A DNA stretch of 64,000 nucleotides from Gammaproteobacteria bacterium (GTDB lineage: Bacteria > Pseudomonadota > Gammaproteobacteria > Burkholderiales > Rhodocyclaceae): contig JARFTZ010000011.1 of assembly GCA_029289235.1 (NCBI GenBank), positions 58,194 to 122,193 of the forward strand, written 5' to 3'. The notes below the pieces were generated by a model. That model was not told the DNA's origin and did not search any database. It was given only the letters and a program-made list of their open reading frames with translations. A program made the translations under genes and the position numbers. Positions 17,171-26,488 of this stretch are shown here, one piece after another (the stretch's first letter is position 1; every line of letters starts with the position of its first letter).

Positions 17171-18748
17171 ATGTTCAAACACCTGCTTGCCACCGTGTTG
17201 CTCACCGGCGCCTTCGCCGCGCAGGCGGCGCCGGATCCAGCGCTCATCCGCCAACTGGGCGACGAGGATTCCAGCGTCAAGGTCGCCGCCATCCAGAAGC
17301 TGGCACAGGAGGGCGATCCGGCCACCGCGCGCGTTCTCCAGGCCATGGCCGACGACGCGCTCCAGCTCGCTGGCGACAAGGTGCTGATCATCGAGGACGA
17401 CAAGGCTTTCGATGCCGTTTCCGGCGAACCGGCCCCCATGCCGGCCGACGCGGAATCGATCACGGTCAACAACCGCATCCGCGGCGAACTGGACAATGCA
17501 CTGGCCGCCCTCAAGCTGTTCGACGCCGACCGGAACGTCCGCCTCGACTCGGCGCGCCAACTGCAGAACAAGGTAAGCAGTGAAATGGCCCCGCTCTTCG
17601 AACGCGCGCTGAAAAAGGAAACCGATCCCGAAATCAAGCCACTGCTCAAGCTGGCCCACGCCCAGGCCAGCCTCACCAGCAAGAACCCGGCCACGCGCCT
17701 GACAGCCGTACGCACCTTGTCCGAAAGCGCTTCTCCCGCAGTGAGGAACATGCTGCAACCGCTGACCGAAAAGGCCGGCGAACCCGACAACCGGGTGCGT
17801 TACGCCGCCATCTCGGCGATCAAGGCGATCGACGCCCGGCTCTCGCGGGCCGAAACTCTCGGCGCCGTCTTTTCCGGCCTCTCGCTCGGCAGCATCCTGC
17901 TGCTCGGCGCACTCGGTCTGGCGATCACCTACGGCGTGATGGGGATCATCAACATGGCGCACGGCGAACTGCTGATGGTTGGCGCCTACTCTGCCTACGC
18001 CATGCAGAGCTTCTTCCGCGCGTACTTCCCGGACGCCATCGACTGGTATCTGCCGGCGGCGATTCCACTGGCCTTCTTCGGCGCCGCGCTGGTCGGCGTG
18101 ATCATGGAGCGCACGGTCATCCGCTGGCTCTACGGGCGCACGCTGGAAACGCTGCTTGCCACCTGGGGGCTGTCGCTGATTCTGATCCAGGCCGCGCGAG
18201 TGCTATTCGGCGCGCAGAATGTGGAAGTCGCCAACCCGAGCTGGATGTCCGGCGGCATCGAGCTGATGCCGAATCTCCTGCTGCCCTGGAACCGCATCAT
18301 CATCATCGGCTTCGCGCTGTTCGTCCTTGCGCTGGTGTGGGTGCTGATGAACAGGACGCGGCTCGGCATGTTCGTCCGTGCCGTGACGCAGAACCGGGCG
18401 ATGGCCGGTTGCGTCGGCGTGCCGACAGCGCGTATCGACACACTCGCCTTCGCCCTCGGCGCGGGCATCGCCGGCCTCGGCGGACTCGCGCTGTCGCAGA
18501 TCTCCAACGTCGGGCCGGACATGGGCCAGGGCTACATCGTCGATTCGTTCATGGTCGTCGTCCTCGGCGGCGTCGGGCAGCTCGCCGGCGCCGTGTGGGC
18601 CGCGCTCGGGCTCGGCGTCTTCACCAAGCTGCTCGAAGGCTGGTCCGGCGCGGTCATCGCCAAGATCGTCGTCCTCGTGTTCATCATCATCTTCATCCAG
18701 AAACGTCCGCAAGGCCTGTTCGCCTTGAAGGGTCGCTTCGTCGATTGA
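17171..18748 (+). CDS. urtB: Urea ABC transporter permease UrtB
   Basis: This 525-residue inner-membrane permease of the branched-chain amino-acid/urea importer family has a signal-like N-terminus (MFKHLLATVLLTGAFAAQA). About 190 periplasmic helical residues follow, typical of UrtB, and then about eight membrane segments from residue 235. The conserved YGVMGIINMAHGELLMVGAY is diagnostic. ATG 17171 was chosen because it begins a clean signal sequence; the open frame upstream to 17015 is not conserved. It takes up urea with UrtC, UrtD and UrtE. The usual first gene, urtA for the periplasmic urea-binding protein, is absent upstream, where a divergent FAH-family gene lies instead. Confidence 0.95.
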   Translation: MFKHLLATVLLTGAFAAQAAPDPALIRQLGDEDSSVKVAAIQKLAQEGDPATARVLQAMADDALQLAGDKVLIIEDDKAFDAVSGEPAPMPADAESITVNNRIRGELDNALAALKLFDADRNVRLDSARQLQNKVSSEMAPLFERALKKETDPEIKPLLKLAHAQASLTSKNPATRLTAVRTLSESASPAVRNMLQPLTEKAGEPDNRVRYAAISAIKAIDARLSRAETLGAVFSGLSLGSILLLGALGLAITYGVMGIINMAHGELLMVGAYSAYAMQSFFRAYFPDAIDWYLPAAIPLAFFGAALVGVIMERTVIRWLYGRTLETLLATWGLSLILIQAARVLFGAQNVEVANPSWMSGGIELMPNLLLPWNRIIIIGFALFVLALVWVLMNRTRLGMFVRAVTQNRAMAGCVGVPTARIDTLAFALGAGIAGLGGLALSQISNVGPDMGQGYIVDSFMVVVLGGVGQLAGAVWAALGLGVFTKLLEGWSGAVIAKIVVLVFIIIFIQKRPQGLFALKGRFVD

Positions 18749-18756
18749 GTGCCGCC

Positions 18757-19865
18757 ATGCGAGAACCTTTCATTTTCCGTTTCCTTTCCGCGCTCGACGC
18801 CAGGACCCGCGCCGGGGTAAGCGCCTTCCTTGCGCTGGCGCTGATCGCCGTCCCGCTGCTGCACCTGCTGCTACCGGCAGGCTCACCCTTCCACGTCTCC
18901 ACCTACGCGATCACCCTGGTCGGCAAGATCATGTGCTACGCGATCGTCGCCATCGCCATGGGCCTGATCTGGGGCTATGGCGGCATCCTCTCGCTCGGCC
19001 ACGGCATCTTCTTCGCCCTCGGCGGCTACGCCTTCGGGATGTACCTGATGCGCCAGATCGGCCGCGACGGCAGTTACCAGAGCGACCTGCCCGACTTCAT
19101 GGTCTTCCTCGACTGGAAGGAACTGCCCTGGTTCTGGCAGGGCAGCGACAGTTTCCTGTGGGCTGCGCTGCTGGTCGTCGTCGTACCGGCGGTCGTCGCC
19201 TTCGTCTTTGGCTACTTCGCGTTCCGCTCGCGCATCAAGGGCGTCTATTTCTCGATCATCACGCAGGCGCTGACCTACGCCGCGATGCTGCTCTTCTTCC
19301 GCAACGAAACCGGCTTCGGCGGCAACAACGGCTTCACCGACTTCAAGCGCATCCTCGGCCATTCGATCACGTCGTCGGAAATGAGGCTGGTGCTGTTCGG
19401 CCTCACGGCAGTCGTTCTTGCGCTAACCTTCATCTTCGCCAAATGGCTGGTCAGCTCGAAGTACGGCCGCGTGCTGACCGCGATCCGCGACGCCGAATCG
19501 CGGGTGATGTTCATCGGCTACAACCCGCTGTGGTTCAAGCTGTTCATCTGGACACTGTCGGCCGTGCTGTGCGGCGTCGCCGGCGCGCTCTACGTGCCGC
19601 AGGTCGGGATCATCAACCCGTCCGAAATGAGCGTCGCCAATTCCATCGAGATCGCCATCTGGGTCGCCGTCGGCGGGCGCGGCACGCTGATCGGCCCCAT
19701 CGTCGGCGCCTTCGTGGTCAACCTCGCGAAGAGCTGGTTCACGGTGAGCTTCCCGGAATACTGGCTGTTCTTCCTTGGCCTGCTGTTCATCGTCGTCACG
19801 CTGCTGCTGCCGCGCGGACTCGTCGGCTTGTGGAAAACGCTACGCACCGCACAAGGAGCCAAAGC

Positions 19866-19869
<4 letters not shown>
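18757..19869 (+). CDS. urtC: Urea ABC transporter permease UrtC
   Basis: This 370-residue second permease of the urea importer has the LivM-type core WGYGGILSLGHGIFFALGGY, FRSRIKGVYFSIITQALTYA, NETGFGGNNGFTDFK and WVAVGGRGTLIGPIVGAF. ATG 18757 was chosen for an N-terminus MREPFIFRFLSALD like other UrtC proteins. It lies 8 bp after the urtB stop, and its own stop overlaps the urtD start (ATGA). It pairs with UrtB to form the channel. Confidence 0.95.
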
Positions 19870-20699
<830 letters not shown>

Positions 20700-20748
20700 T
20701 ACGTGGTTTTTTGCGGAACCGCTGGGTTCCGCGCCTGACGCGCGGGCA

Positions 20749-21190
20749 TACTTCTTCTTGTCTTGCCAAGAAGAAGTAGCCAAGAAGAAGGCGCGCCCGC
20801 TGCGTCGCCCGGCTGCGCCGGGTGCTCTGCGCTGCTCAGGCGCCACGGGGGGCTGCGGAACTCGGGGCTACGCCCCTCAGACAGTCCTCGCCCTTTCTCC
20901 CGTTGCGCCTTGCGCTGCTCGACGACGCAAAGGGCAAGTTGAAAACCAACCGGACATCAAGCGCCAACGGTCTCAGTTCCGTTCGGTGTGCTTTGCCTCC
21001 CCCTTGTGCAGCGCCGAGCAACGGAGTGCGGCCGGGGGAAGTCGGCGAGGACTGTCTGAGGGCCGCAGGCCCGAGTTCCGCAGCCGCCCGGCCGTACGAG
21101 TAGCGCAGGGAAGCCGGCAAAGCCGGCCGCGTAACGCGGGGGTCGCCTTCTTTTTGGTGACTTTTTCTTGGCGACGCAAGAAAAAGTCAC
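20749..21190. repeat. Large imperfect inverted repeat with conserved internal hairpins (between urtD and urtE)
   Basis: The two halves of this 442-bp element are inverted copies. The outer ends are perfect hairpins of different sequence but the same layout: 20749-20760/20767-20778 (12-bp stem, loop TCTTGC) and 21157-21170/21177-21190 (14-bp stem, loop GCGACG). An inner pair, 20853-20892 versus 21044-21083, matches at 37 of 40 positions; two of the three differences are compensatory within a local GGGGC/GCCCC versus GGGCC/GGCCC stem. Such structured intergenic repeats with a TTCTTxTTGGC-like end are widespread in proteobacteria (from memory). It fills most of the 549-bp urtD-urtE gap. Short frames inside it look like repeat artefacts. 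Confidence 0.8.
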
Positions 21191-21248
21191 CCGCCGTCAG
21201 GGCGGAACGCAGCGCATCCCAAACCGAACACGCTTGAGGATTCCCCAA

Positions 21249-22019
21249 ATGCTGAAGATCGAAAACCTCAACCAGTACTACGGCGGCAGCCACATCCTCC
21301 GCGGCCTCTCCTTCGAGGTCGAACCGGGAAAAGTCACCAGCCTCCTTGGCCGCAACGGCGTCGGAAAAACAACGCTGATGAAGTGCCTGATGGGCCTCGT
21401 CAAATCGAAGAGCGGCAGCATCACCTTCAACGGCAAGGAAATCACCAACGCCGCCTCGCATGACCGAGTCAAGGCCGGCATCGGCTACGTCCCGCAGGGC
21501 CGCGAGATCTTCCCGCGCCTCACGGTCGAGGAGAACCTGTTGATGGGACTGGCCACCAAGCCGGCCGGTGCGAAGATTCCAGACCAAGTGTTCGAGTTGT
21601 TCCCGGTGCTGAAGAACATGTTGAAGCGCCGCGGCGGCGACCTCTCCGGCGGCCAGCAGCAGCAACTCGCCATCGGCCGCGCCCTGGCGATGGACCCGAC
21701 GCTCCTGATCCTCGACGAGCCGACCGAAGGCATCCAGCCGTCGATCATCAAGGACATCGGCCACGCCATCCGCGTCGTCGCCCGCCGCCCGGTCGCGCAA
21801 TTGCCCACCGCGTCCGCCACCGAGCGCGCCGAGGTCAAGGACGCGATCCGCAAGGTCGCCGAAACCGGCCGTGTCGCCATCCTGCTCGTCGAGCAGTACT
21901 ACGACTTCGCCCGCGACCTCGCCGACAACTACCTACTGATGGAACGCGGCGAATTCATCATGCGCGGACTCGGCGCGGACATGGACCAGGACGGCGTACG
22001 CGAGGCGCTGGCCGTCTAG
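21249..22019 (+). CDS. urtE: Urea ABC transporter ATP-binding protein UrtE, with an internal insertion
   Basis: This 256-residue LivF-like ATPase has Walker A GRNGVGKTTLMK, YVPQGREIFPRLTVEENLLMG, signature LSGGQQQQLAIGRALA, Walker B LLILDEPTEGIQPS and the switch region ILLVEQYYDFARDLAD. ATG 21249 gives the standard N-terminus MLKIENLNQYYGGSHILRG. It is about 25 residues longer than the usual 229-232. The extra segment (about residues 177-202, PVAQLPTASATERAEVKDAI and flanks) sits between the D-loop and the switch region and looks like a partial duplication of the AIRxVA helix. It is separated from urtD by the big inverted repeat, so its expression may be uncoupled from urtBCD. Confidence 0.94.
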   Translation: MLKIENLNQYYGGSHILRGLSFEVEPGKVTSLLGRNGVGKTTLMKCLMGLVKSKSGSITFNGKEITNAASHDRVKAGIGYVPQGREIFPRLTVEENLLMGLATKPAGAKIPDQVFELFPVLKNMLKRRGGDLSGGQQQQLAIGRALAMDPTLLILDEPTEGIQPSIIKDIGHAIRVVARRPVAQLPTASATERAEVKDAIRKVAETGRVAILLVEQYYDFARDLADNYLLMERGEFIMRGLGADMDQDGVREALAV

Positions 22020-22116
22020 CCGCGCCACCGGCGCACGATCAGCGCCACCCAACACGCAACCGCCGATAGAACTCGGCGGGACCGGCTCGCTTCGCGACCA
22101 CGCCCCCCCTTGATCG

Positions 22117-22551
22117 TCAGGCATCGGTTGCCTGCAAAAGAGGGATGAACTCAGATAGATTCGGCGGCAATTCGTCATGGCAAGCTCCCTGAAAAAATCC
22201 GGAGTCCCATGCGGCTTTGGAGGCCATGCATAGGTGTGCAACGACCTCCAGGTTGTCGTTGCCTTCAAGCAGCCCGGCAGGAGCCCAAACGTAAGGCAGG
22301 TTCCTCAGCGGATTTGGCACGGGAGAGCCGCAGGTGGAACAGAAATCAGAGCGGAACCCAGATTCTTTCTTCCACGATGAGATGAGCTCAGCGCCACGAA
22401 GCCAGCGAAATTTCTCATCCGGAACAATTGTGGCGGCATTGGATAGAGAGCCGCCTTGCCTTCTGCAAAGGGAGCAATGGCATTGGTAGAGGTTGAAACG
22501 CTCACCGACAATTTCAAACTCGACTTGTCCGCAGAGGCAGTGACCGTGCAC
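22117..22551 (-). CDS. GFA/CENP-V-domain family protein
   Basis: This 144-residue small zinc protein of the GFA (glutathione-dependent formaldehyde-activating enzyme-like) family shows zinc-binding cysteines in CLCGQVEFE, CHCSLCRRQGG and FCSTCGSPVP. Members bind zinc; catalytic roles are mostly unproven. The GTG at 22551 (HGHCLCGQ...) was chosen because family members start just before the first CxCG and GGAA precedes it. This start is only about 18 nt from the attC-like boundary at 22564-22570, the close spacing usual for integron cassette genes. The frame continues upstream across the attC-like hairpin, which argues against the longer form. Confidence 0.8.
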   Translation of the reverse strand: MHGHCLCGQVEFEIVGERFNLYQCHCSLCRRQGGSLSNAATIVPDEKFRWLRGAELISSWKKESGFRSDFCSTCGSPVPNPLRNLPYVWAPAGLLEGNDNLEVVAHLCMASKAAWDSGFFQGACHDELPPNLSEFIPLLQATDA

Positions 22552-22563
22552 AGGATTTCCGAT

Positions 22564-22632
22564 GCCTAACGTAGAGTTCAGGCGACCTTGCGCGGCCTTA
22601 TGCGCAAGGTCGCCTGGAACGCCGGGTTGGAA
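22564..22632 (-). repeat. attC-like recombination site (integron cassette end)
   Basis: This 69-bp imperfect palindrome is bounded by 7-bp core-like sites. Read on the minus strand it runs from TTCCAAC (22632-22626) to GTTAGGC (22570-22564, perfect match to GTTRRRY). Inside is a 14-bp perfect stem (22580-22593 with 22602-22615, loop of 8) extended by four to five pairs with one extrahelical G (22617). That bulge is the hallmark of attC L-boxes. The left core TTCCAAC is complementary to GTTGGAA at 23488-23482, the predicted start of the same cassette. No integrase gene is in the window. Confidence 0.6.
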
Positions 22633-22655
22633 CTCACGCAACAAACGCGACTAAT

Positions 22656-23072
22656 TCAGATTTGAAAAACACTGGCTCTCCAATCGGACTGTGCAAATGG
22701 GCCATGAATCGAGCCCATGCAACCTTTGATAGGAACTTCGCGTTCCATTTTTGACACAAGCCACTTGACATAGACCCGCCACTCATTAAGGTCGATGTCT
22801 GTAACGATACCAAGCGCACGGACTTCCATGGATGACGACCCTTGTCCAAGCATCTTCTTTACTGCAAGACGATCACCTACCTTAATCTGTCGAAACAGGT
22901 CGGCAACAGATGGAGGGACCTCGGGGTTAATTTTCGGATCCCAGCAATACCAGTAACCCCGCGTTAGAAAGTCATCAAGGCAGTCATCCTTCCCGCCAAA
23001 CATTGCGCCAACGATCCAGTACTGAGATTGCACTTCAGCACTTACGCCTGCGGTTGAAATCGTTTTTGTCAT
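22656..23072 (-). CDS. Hypothetical cassette protein, possibly PUA/EVE-like
   Basis: This 138-residue soluble protein has segments QYWIVGAMFGGKDDCLDDFL, RGYWYCWDP, IKVGDRLAVKKMLGQ, ALGIVTDIDLNEWRVYVKWL. The pattern of an initial YW, a KxGDRLAVKK strand and a GIVTDI strand resembles EVE/PUA-type beta barrels that read modified nucleic acids, but this is only by eye. The start ATG at 23072 overlaps the stop of the preceding lipoprotein gene (ATGA), so the two are coupled. It ends 24 nt before the attC-like site. Function unknown. Confidence 0.7.
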   Translation of the reverse strand: MTKTISTAGVSAEVQSQYWIVGAMFGGKDDCLDDFLTRGYWYCWDPKINPEVPPSVADLFRQIKVGDRLAVKKMLGQGSSSMEVRALGIVTDIDLNEWRVYVKWLVSKMEREVPIKGCMGSIHGPFAQSDWRASVFQI

Positions 23073-23434
23073 TGAACAACCCAGCCCTTTTCGGATTCAA
23101 CCATCGTCCATGTATCATCGACGTTGATTGAGTCTCCGACCTTCATATCTTGATCTAGTTTGTTATCTTTCGCTCGGAGCATAAAGAATAGCCTAGCCAG
23201 CTCTGGTGGGCACCCGGATTTTTCTTTCACAAGCGTGAGCCGATAAGATGCGGCCATTTCGTAAGTTTTTCCATGATCTATACCGTTTGTTTTCTTTAAA
23301 TCGGTCATTTTGAGGCCGGGACACGTTCCCCAAACTTCCTTCAATCCAGCCTCGATATCGCCAACATCTGGCTTGCTTGAGCAACCAATCAGGGTTCCAA
23401 GGCACAAAGCCAGTACCAACGCTCTATTTCTCAT
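23069..23434 (-). CDS. Hypothetical small lipoprotein
   Basis: This 121-residue protein has a lipoprotein signal (MRNRALVLALCLGTLIGCSS; lipobox LIGC, Cys about 18). A short secreted domain follows, ending VDDTWTMVESEKGWVVQ. AAGGAGAAAAAG precedes the ATG. Base composition is clearly less GC-rich than neighbouring urt and ure genes. It is the first gene of the putative cassette and is coupled to the next gene by a 4-nt overlap. I do not recognise a family with a known role; an envelope location is predicted. Confidence 0.72.
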   Translation of the reverse strand: MRNRALVLALCLGTLIGCSSKPDVGDIEAGLKEVWGTCPGLKMTDLKKTNGIDHGKTYEMAASYRLTLVKEKSGCPPELARLFFMLRAKDNKLDQDMKVGDSINVDDTWTMVESEKGWVVQ

Positions 23435-23788
23435 CTTTTTCTCCTTGAGTTAAAAAATATCATCAGTGCAAATGCCCTGAGTTCCAACTATAAATAGGGA
23501 TCATGGCGCAATGCTTTACGTCATGACGGATAAAACGGATAGCTGGCTGAAAAAATCTGGTTAACACTCATAAAAACAGTCAATTAGACCCTATTTAGTG
23601 GAGCAAAAAACCCCAGAAAAGGCGTCATTGCCGGATCTTCCCTCGTGGCCCGTTCGATGAGAGGAAGACGATTCGAAGAACGGCTTTCGGTCGATTGTAC
23701 GCATAGAGCATTTCGCGTGAAAGCCGTCATCAGGCATCGGCTGGTCCGCGTTGATCACCGCTGCGCGTTGACCGGTAGAATCCGCCCC
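23435..23788. other. Intergenic region between the cassette and queF
   Basis: This 354-bp stretch has no convincing gene. Its low-coordinate part is AT-rich and contains the cassette boundary core TTCCAAC (23482-23488). No second attC-like hairpin or attI-like set of core sites was found between 23489 and 23640. The queF leader, with a TAGAAT hexamer at 23776-23781, is at the other end. Confidence 0.5.
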
Positions 23789-24628
23789 ATGACCGCACAC
23801 ACCGATCCCAGCCCACTCTCCCCACTCGGCAAGCCGACGGACTACTGTGACCAGTACGCGCCCGAGCTGTTGTTCCCCATTCCCCGCCGGATCAAGCGCA
23901 GCGAGATCGGCGTCGACGAAGCTGCCTTGCCCTTTGTCGGGGAAGACATCTGGAACGCCTACGAGCTTTCCTGGCTGAACGGCAAAGGCAAGCCCGTCGT
24001 CGCCGTCGGTCGCTTCCGCGTGCCGGCCGACAGCCCGAACCTGATCGAATCCAAGTCGTTCAAGCTCTATCTCAACTCGTTCAACCAGACGGCGTTTGCC
24101 GACATCGACGCCGTCGCGACGGCGCTCACCCGCGACCTCTCGGCCGCCGCCGGCGGCACCGTCGATGTCGATCTGCAGCCACTCGGCCAACGTCCGCAGG
24201 CCACTATCGCCTACCCGGACGGCGAACTGCTCGACGAACTCGATATCACCATCGACACCTACGAACCGGCGCCTGGTTTGTTAAGCGTCTCTGACGCCCC
24301 CGTCGTCGAGGAAACGCTTTACTCGCACCTGCTCAAGTCGAACTGCCTGGTCACCGGCCAGCCCGACTGGGGCATGCTGGTCATCCGCTATCGCGGCCGG
24401 CCGATCGACCGCGCGGGGCTGTTGCGCTACATCGTGTCCTTCCGCAAGCACAACGAGTTTCACGAACAGTGCGTCGAACGCATCTATTGCGATATCCAGC
24501 GCCGGTGCGCGCCCGAGGCGCTCGCCGTTCACGCCCGCTACACGCGGCGCGGCGGTCTCGACATCAACCCGTTCCGCAGCAGCGGAGAGTATTCGCCCCC
24601 CGCCAACATTCGCGAAATCCGGCAATAG
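23789..24628 (+). CDS. queF: NADPH-dependent 7-cyano-7-deazaguanine reductase QueF (long form)
   Basis: This 279-residue enzyme reduces preQ0 to preQ1 in queuosine biosynthesis for tRNA wobble modification. It is the long, type II QueF with two tandem T-fold halves. The catalytic Cys lies in [12 protein letters not shown] and the conserved Glu/Cys region is [14 protein letters not shown]. QueF hallmarks [18 protein letters not shown] and the C-terminal [12 protein letters not shown] are present. ATG 23789 was chosen because the N-terminus then reads [20 protein letters not shown], typical of the family; the upstream open frame is not conserved. It stands alone between the cassette and the urease operon. 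Confidence 0.96.
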   Translation: MTAHTDPSPLSPLGKPTDYCDQYAPELLFPIPRRIKRSEIGVDEAALPFVGEDIWNAYELSWLNGKGKPVVAVGRFRVPADSPNLIESKSFKLYLNSFNQTAFADIDAVATALTRDLSAAAGGTVDVDLQPLGQRPQATIAYPDGELLDELDITIDTYEPAPGLLSVSDAPVVEETLYSHLLKSNCLVTGQPDWGMLVIRYRGRPIDRAGLLRYIVSFRKHNEFHEQCVERIYCDIQRRCAPEALAVHARYTRRGGLDINPFRSSGEYSPPANIREIRQ

Positions 24629-24701
24629 CCATATAACCGGGCGTGCCTATACGCGATTTTGCGTATGGCCCGAACCACAGGCGTTGCGCACAATCGGGCG
24701 C

Positions 24702-25574
24702 ATGACCTGTCGCCTGCCGCTCAATCCGGAAAACTCGCCATCGTGGCATGCCGAGCTGCGCCTCGGCTTTGCCCGGGACGGGGAGCGTTGCGTCATGAAC
24801 GAGCGTTGGCACCGCGGCCCCTTGCGCGTGCAGAAGGCCTTGTATCCGGAAGGCGACGAGGTCTGCCAGGCGATCCTGCTGCATCCGCCATCGGGCATCG
24901 TCGGCGGCGACCACCTCGAAATCACGGCGCGGGTCGGGCCTGAAGCCCGTGCGCAACTGACCACGCCAGGCGCCGGCAAGTGGTATCGCTCGAGCGGCGC
25001 GGAGGCCTCGCAGACGCTCGACTTCAGCGTCGCCGACGACGCGGTTCTGGAATGGCTGCCGCAGGAGACGATCGTCTTCGACGGCGCGAAGAGCCGGATG
25101 GACACACGGGTGCGCGTGGGCAAAGGCAGCCGTTATCTCGGCTGGGAAATCCTCTGCCTCGGGCGCAGCGCCTCCGGCGAACGCTTCTGCCACGGCCATG
25201 TCGCGCTGCACACGCGCATCGAACGCCACGGCCAGCACAACTACCAGCCGCTGTGGCTCGAACGCGGCCGCATCGACGGCGACGACCCGATGCTCGCCAG
25301 CGTCGCCGGCTGGGCCGGTGCTTCGGTCAATGGCACGCTGCTGGCAACGCTGGACGCGAACGACGACGTCGCCGCGCTGCTCGACGCCTGCCGCGCCATC
25401 GCGCCCGCCGACCATGCCGAACACGCGCTGACCGCCTTGCCCAAGCTGCTCGTCGCCCGCTATCTTGGACATAACAGCGAGGCCGCGCGCCTGTGGTTCG
25501 CCGCTCTCTGGCACGTCCTGCGCCCGGCCCTGCTGGGTCGTCCCGCCGTCACGCCCCGCATCTGGAATACCTGA
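24702..25574 (+). CDS. ureD: Urease accessory protein UreD
   Basis: This 290-residue UreD (UreH) is the scaffold that binds apo-urease with UreF and UreG for nickel insertion. Recognisable blocks are VQKALYPEGDEVCQAILLHP, PSGIVGGDHLEI, TTPGAGKWYRSSG and PQETIVFDGA. It is the first gene of the urease cluster. ATG 24702 (MTCRLPLNPEN) was chosen over a TTG at 24684 that adds six residues. The stop is 21 bp before ureA. Confidence 0.94.
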   Translation: MTCRLPLNPENSPSWHAELRLGFARDGERCVMNERWHRGPLRVQKALYPEGDEVCQAILLHPPSGIVGGDHLEITARVGPEARAQLTTPGAGKWYRSSGAEASQTLDFSVADDAVLEWLPQETIVFDGAKSRMDTRVRVGKGSRYLGWEILCLGRSASGERFCHGHVALHTRIERHGQHNYQPLWLERGRIDGDDPMLASVAGWAGASVNGTLLATLDANDDVAALLDACRAIAPADHAEHALTALPKLLVARYLGHNSEAARLWFAALWHVLRPALLGRPAVTPRIWNT

Positions 25575-25595
25575 ACATCCTCACAAGGAGAGCCT

Positions 25596-25898
25596 ATGGA
25601 ACTCACCCCCCGCGAAAAAGACAAGCTGCTCATCTTCACCGCCGGCCTGCTCGCCGAACGGCGCAAGGCGCGCGGCCTCAAGCTCAATTACCCGGAAGCC
25701 GTGGCGCTGATCACCTGCGCGATCCTCGAGGGCGCGCGCGACGGAAAGAGCGTCGCCGAGCTGATGAGCGACGGCACCCAGGTGCTGACGCGCGCCGACG
25801 TGATGGACGGCATCGCCGAGATGATTCCGGAAATCCAGGTGGAAGCAACCTTCCCGGACGGCACCAAGCTCGTCACCGTACATCACCCCATCGTCTGA
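25596..25898 (+). CDS. ureA: Urease gamma subunit UreA
   Basis: This 100-residue structural subunit of urease (urea to ammonia and carbamate) has the textbook start [20 protein letters not shown], followed by [10 protein letters not shown] and [20 protein letters not shown]. An excellent AAGGAGAGCCT site lies before the ATG. It assembles with UreB and UreC in the cytoplasm. A gene for a membrane protein, ureJ, lies between it and ureB. Confidence 0.98.
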   Translation: MELTPREKDKLLIFTAGLLAERRKARGLKLNYPEAVALITCAILEGARDGKSVAELMSDGTQVLTRADVMDGIAEMIPEIQVEATFPDGTKLVTVHHPIV

Positions 25899-25914
25899 CC
25901 CAGAGGAGTCCATC

Positions 25915-26478
25915 ATGTCCAAGCGTCTTGCTGCCCTGCTGCTTACCGCCCTGCCACTTGCTGCCTTCGCCCACACCGGGCATGGCGACCACACCTTCAT
26001 CGACGGCTTCACCCACCCCTTCCTCGGTCTCGACCACCTGCTGGCGATGCTGCTCGTCGGCGTCTGGAGTGTGCTGCACGCCCGGCACGTCTGGCTGGCG
26101 CCGCTGACCTTCGTCACCTTGCTCGCTGCCGGCGCTGCGCTGGGCCAGCACGGCATCGTCGTGCCGCAACTCGAACCGCTCGTCGCCGCCTCGGTGCTGG
26201 TGCTCGGCGTGATGCTGACCCTGCCCTTCCGCGTCGGTCTTTCCGCGGCGCTCGCCGTCATCGGCGGCTTCGCGCTCTTCCACGGCATGGCGCACGGCGG
26301 CGAACTGGAGCAAGGCTCGACGATCATGGCCGGCATCGTGCTCGGTTCGGCCTTGCTGCACGGTCTCGGCATGGGCTTCGCACACTTCGTGCTGAAGAAT
26401 CGCCCGACGCTGGCGCTGCGTCTCGGCCAGCTCGTTGCCGTGATCGGCGGTGGTCTCGTTCTCTCCACGGTACTGTGA
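25915..26478 (+). CDS. ureJ: HupE/UreJ-family membrane protein
   Basis: This 187-residue protein has a signal peptide (ending about AFA) followed by the diagnostic [26 protein letters not shown] and about six membrane segments. The His-rich segment [10 protein letters not shown] and FHGMAHGGE are the family metal-binding motifs. HupE/UreJ proteins act as nickel permeases supplying urease or hydrogenase. Its place between ureA and ureB indicates a role in nickel supply for urease, a layout known from other betaproteobacteria. AGAGGAGTCC precedes the ATG. Confidence 0.92.
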   Translation: MSKRLAALLLTALPLAAFAHTGHGDHTFIDGFTHPFLGLDHLLAMLLVGVWSVLHARHVWLAPLTFVTLLAAGAALGQHGIVVPQLEPLVAASVLVLGVMLTLPFRVGLSAALAVIGGFALFHGMAHGGELEQGSTIMAGIVLGSALLHGLGMGFAHFVLKNRPTLALRLGQLVAVIGGGLVLSTVL

Positions 26479-26488
26479 GGTAACCCCG

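Larger units (their letters stand above)
22570..23487 (-). mobile_element. Putative integron-type gene cassette (two overlapping genes plus attC)
   Basis: The segment is delimited by G|TTGGAACTC at its 5' end (cut between 23488 and 23487) and G|TTAGGC at its 3' end (cut between 22570 and 22569). Excision would restore an attC whose outer cores pair perfectly (10 bp: GAGTTCCAAC with GTTGGAACTC). It carries two genes on the minus strand, both with lower GC than the flanking urt and ure genes, and short untranslated ends. This layout is that of a mobile cassette. Because no intI lies nearby it may be a cassette island lacking its integrase. Confidence 0.5.

Noticed and set aside
20822..21120. 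Overlapping open frames of about 90 codons on both strands between urtD and urtE
   Set aside because: They lie entirely within the large inverted repeat; the two strands give near-identical peptides because of the palindrome, so they are repeat artefacts.
22047..22122. Possible second attC after the GFA-family gene (GTCAGGC overlapping the stop and ACCCAAC core)
   Set aside because: The cores fit loosely but the inner arms show no complementarity, so no attC structure is supported.
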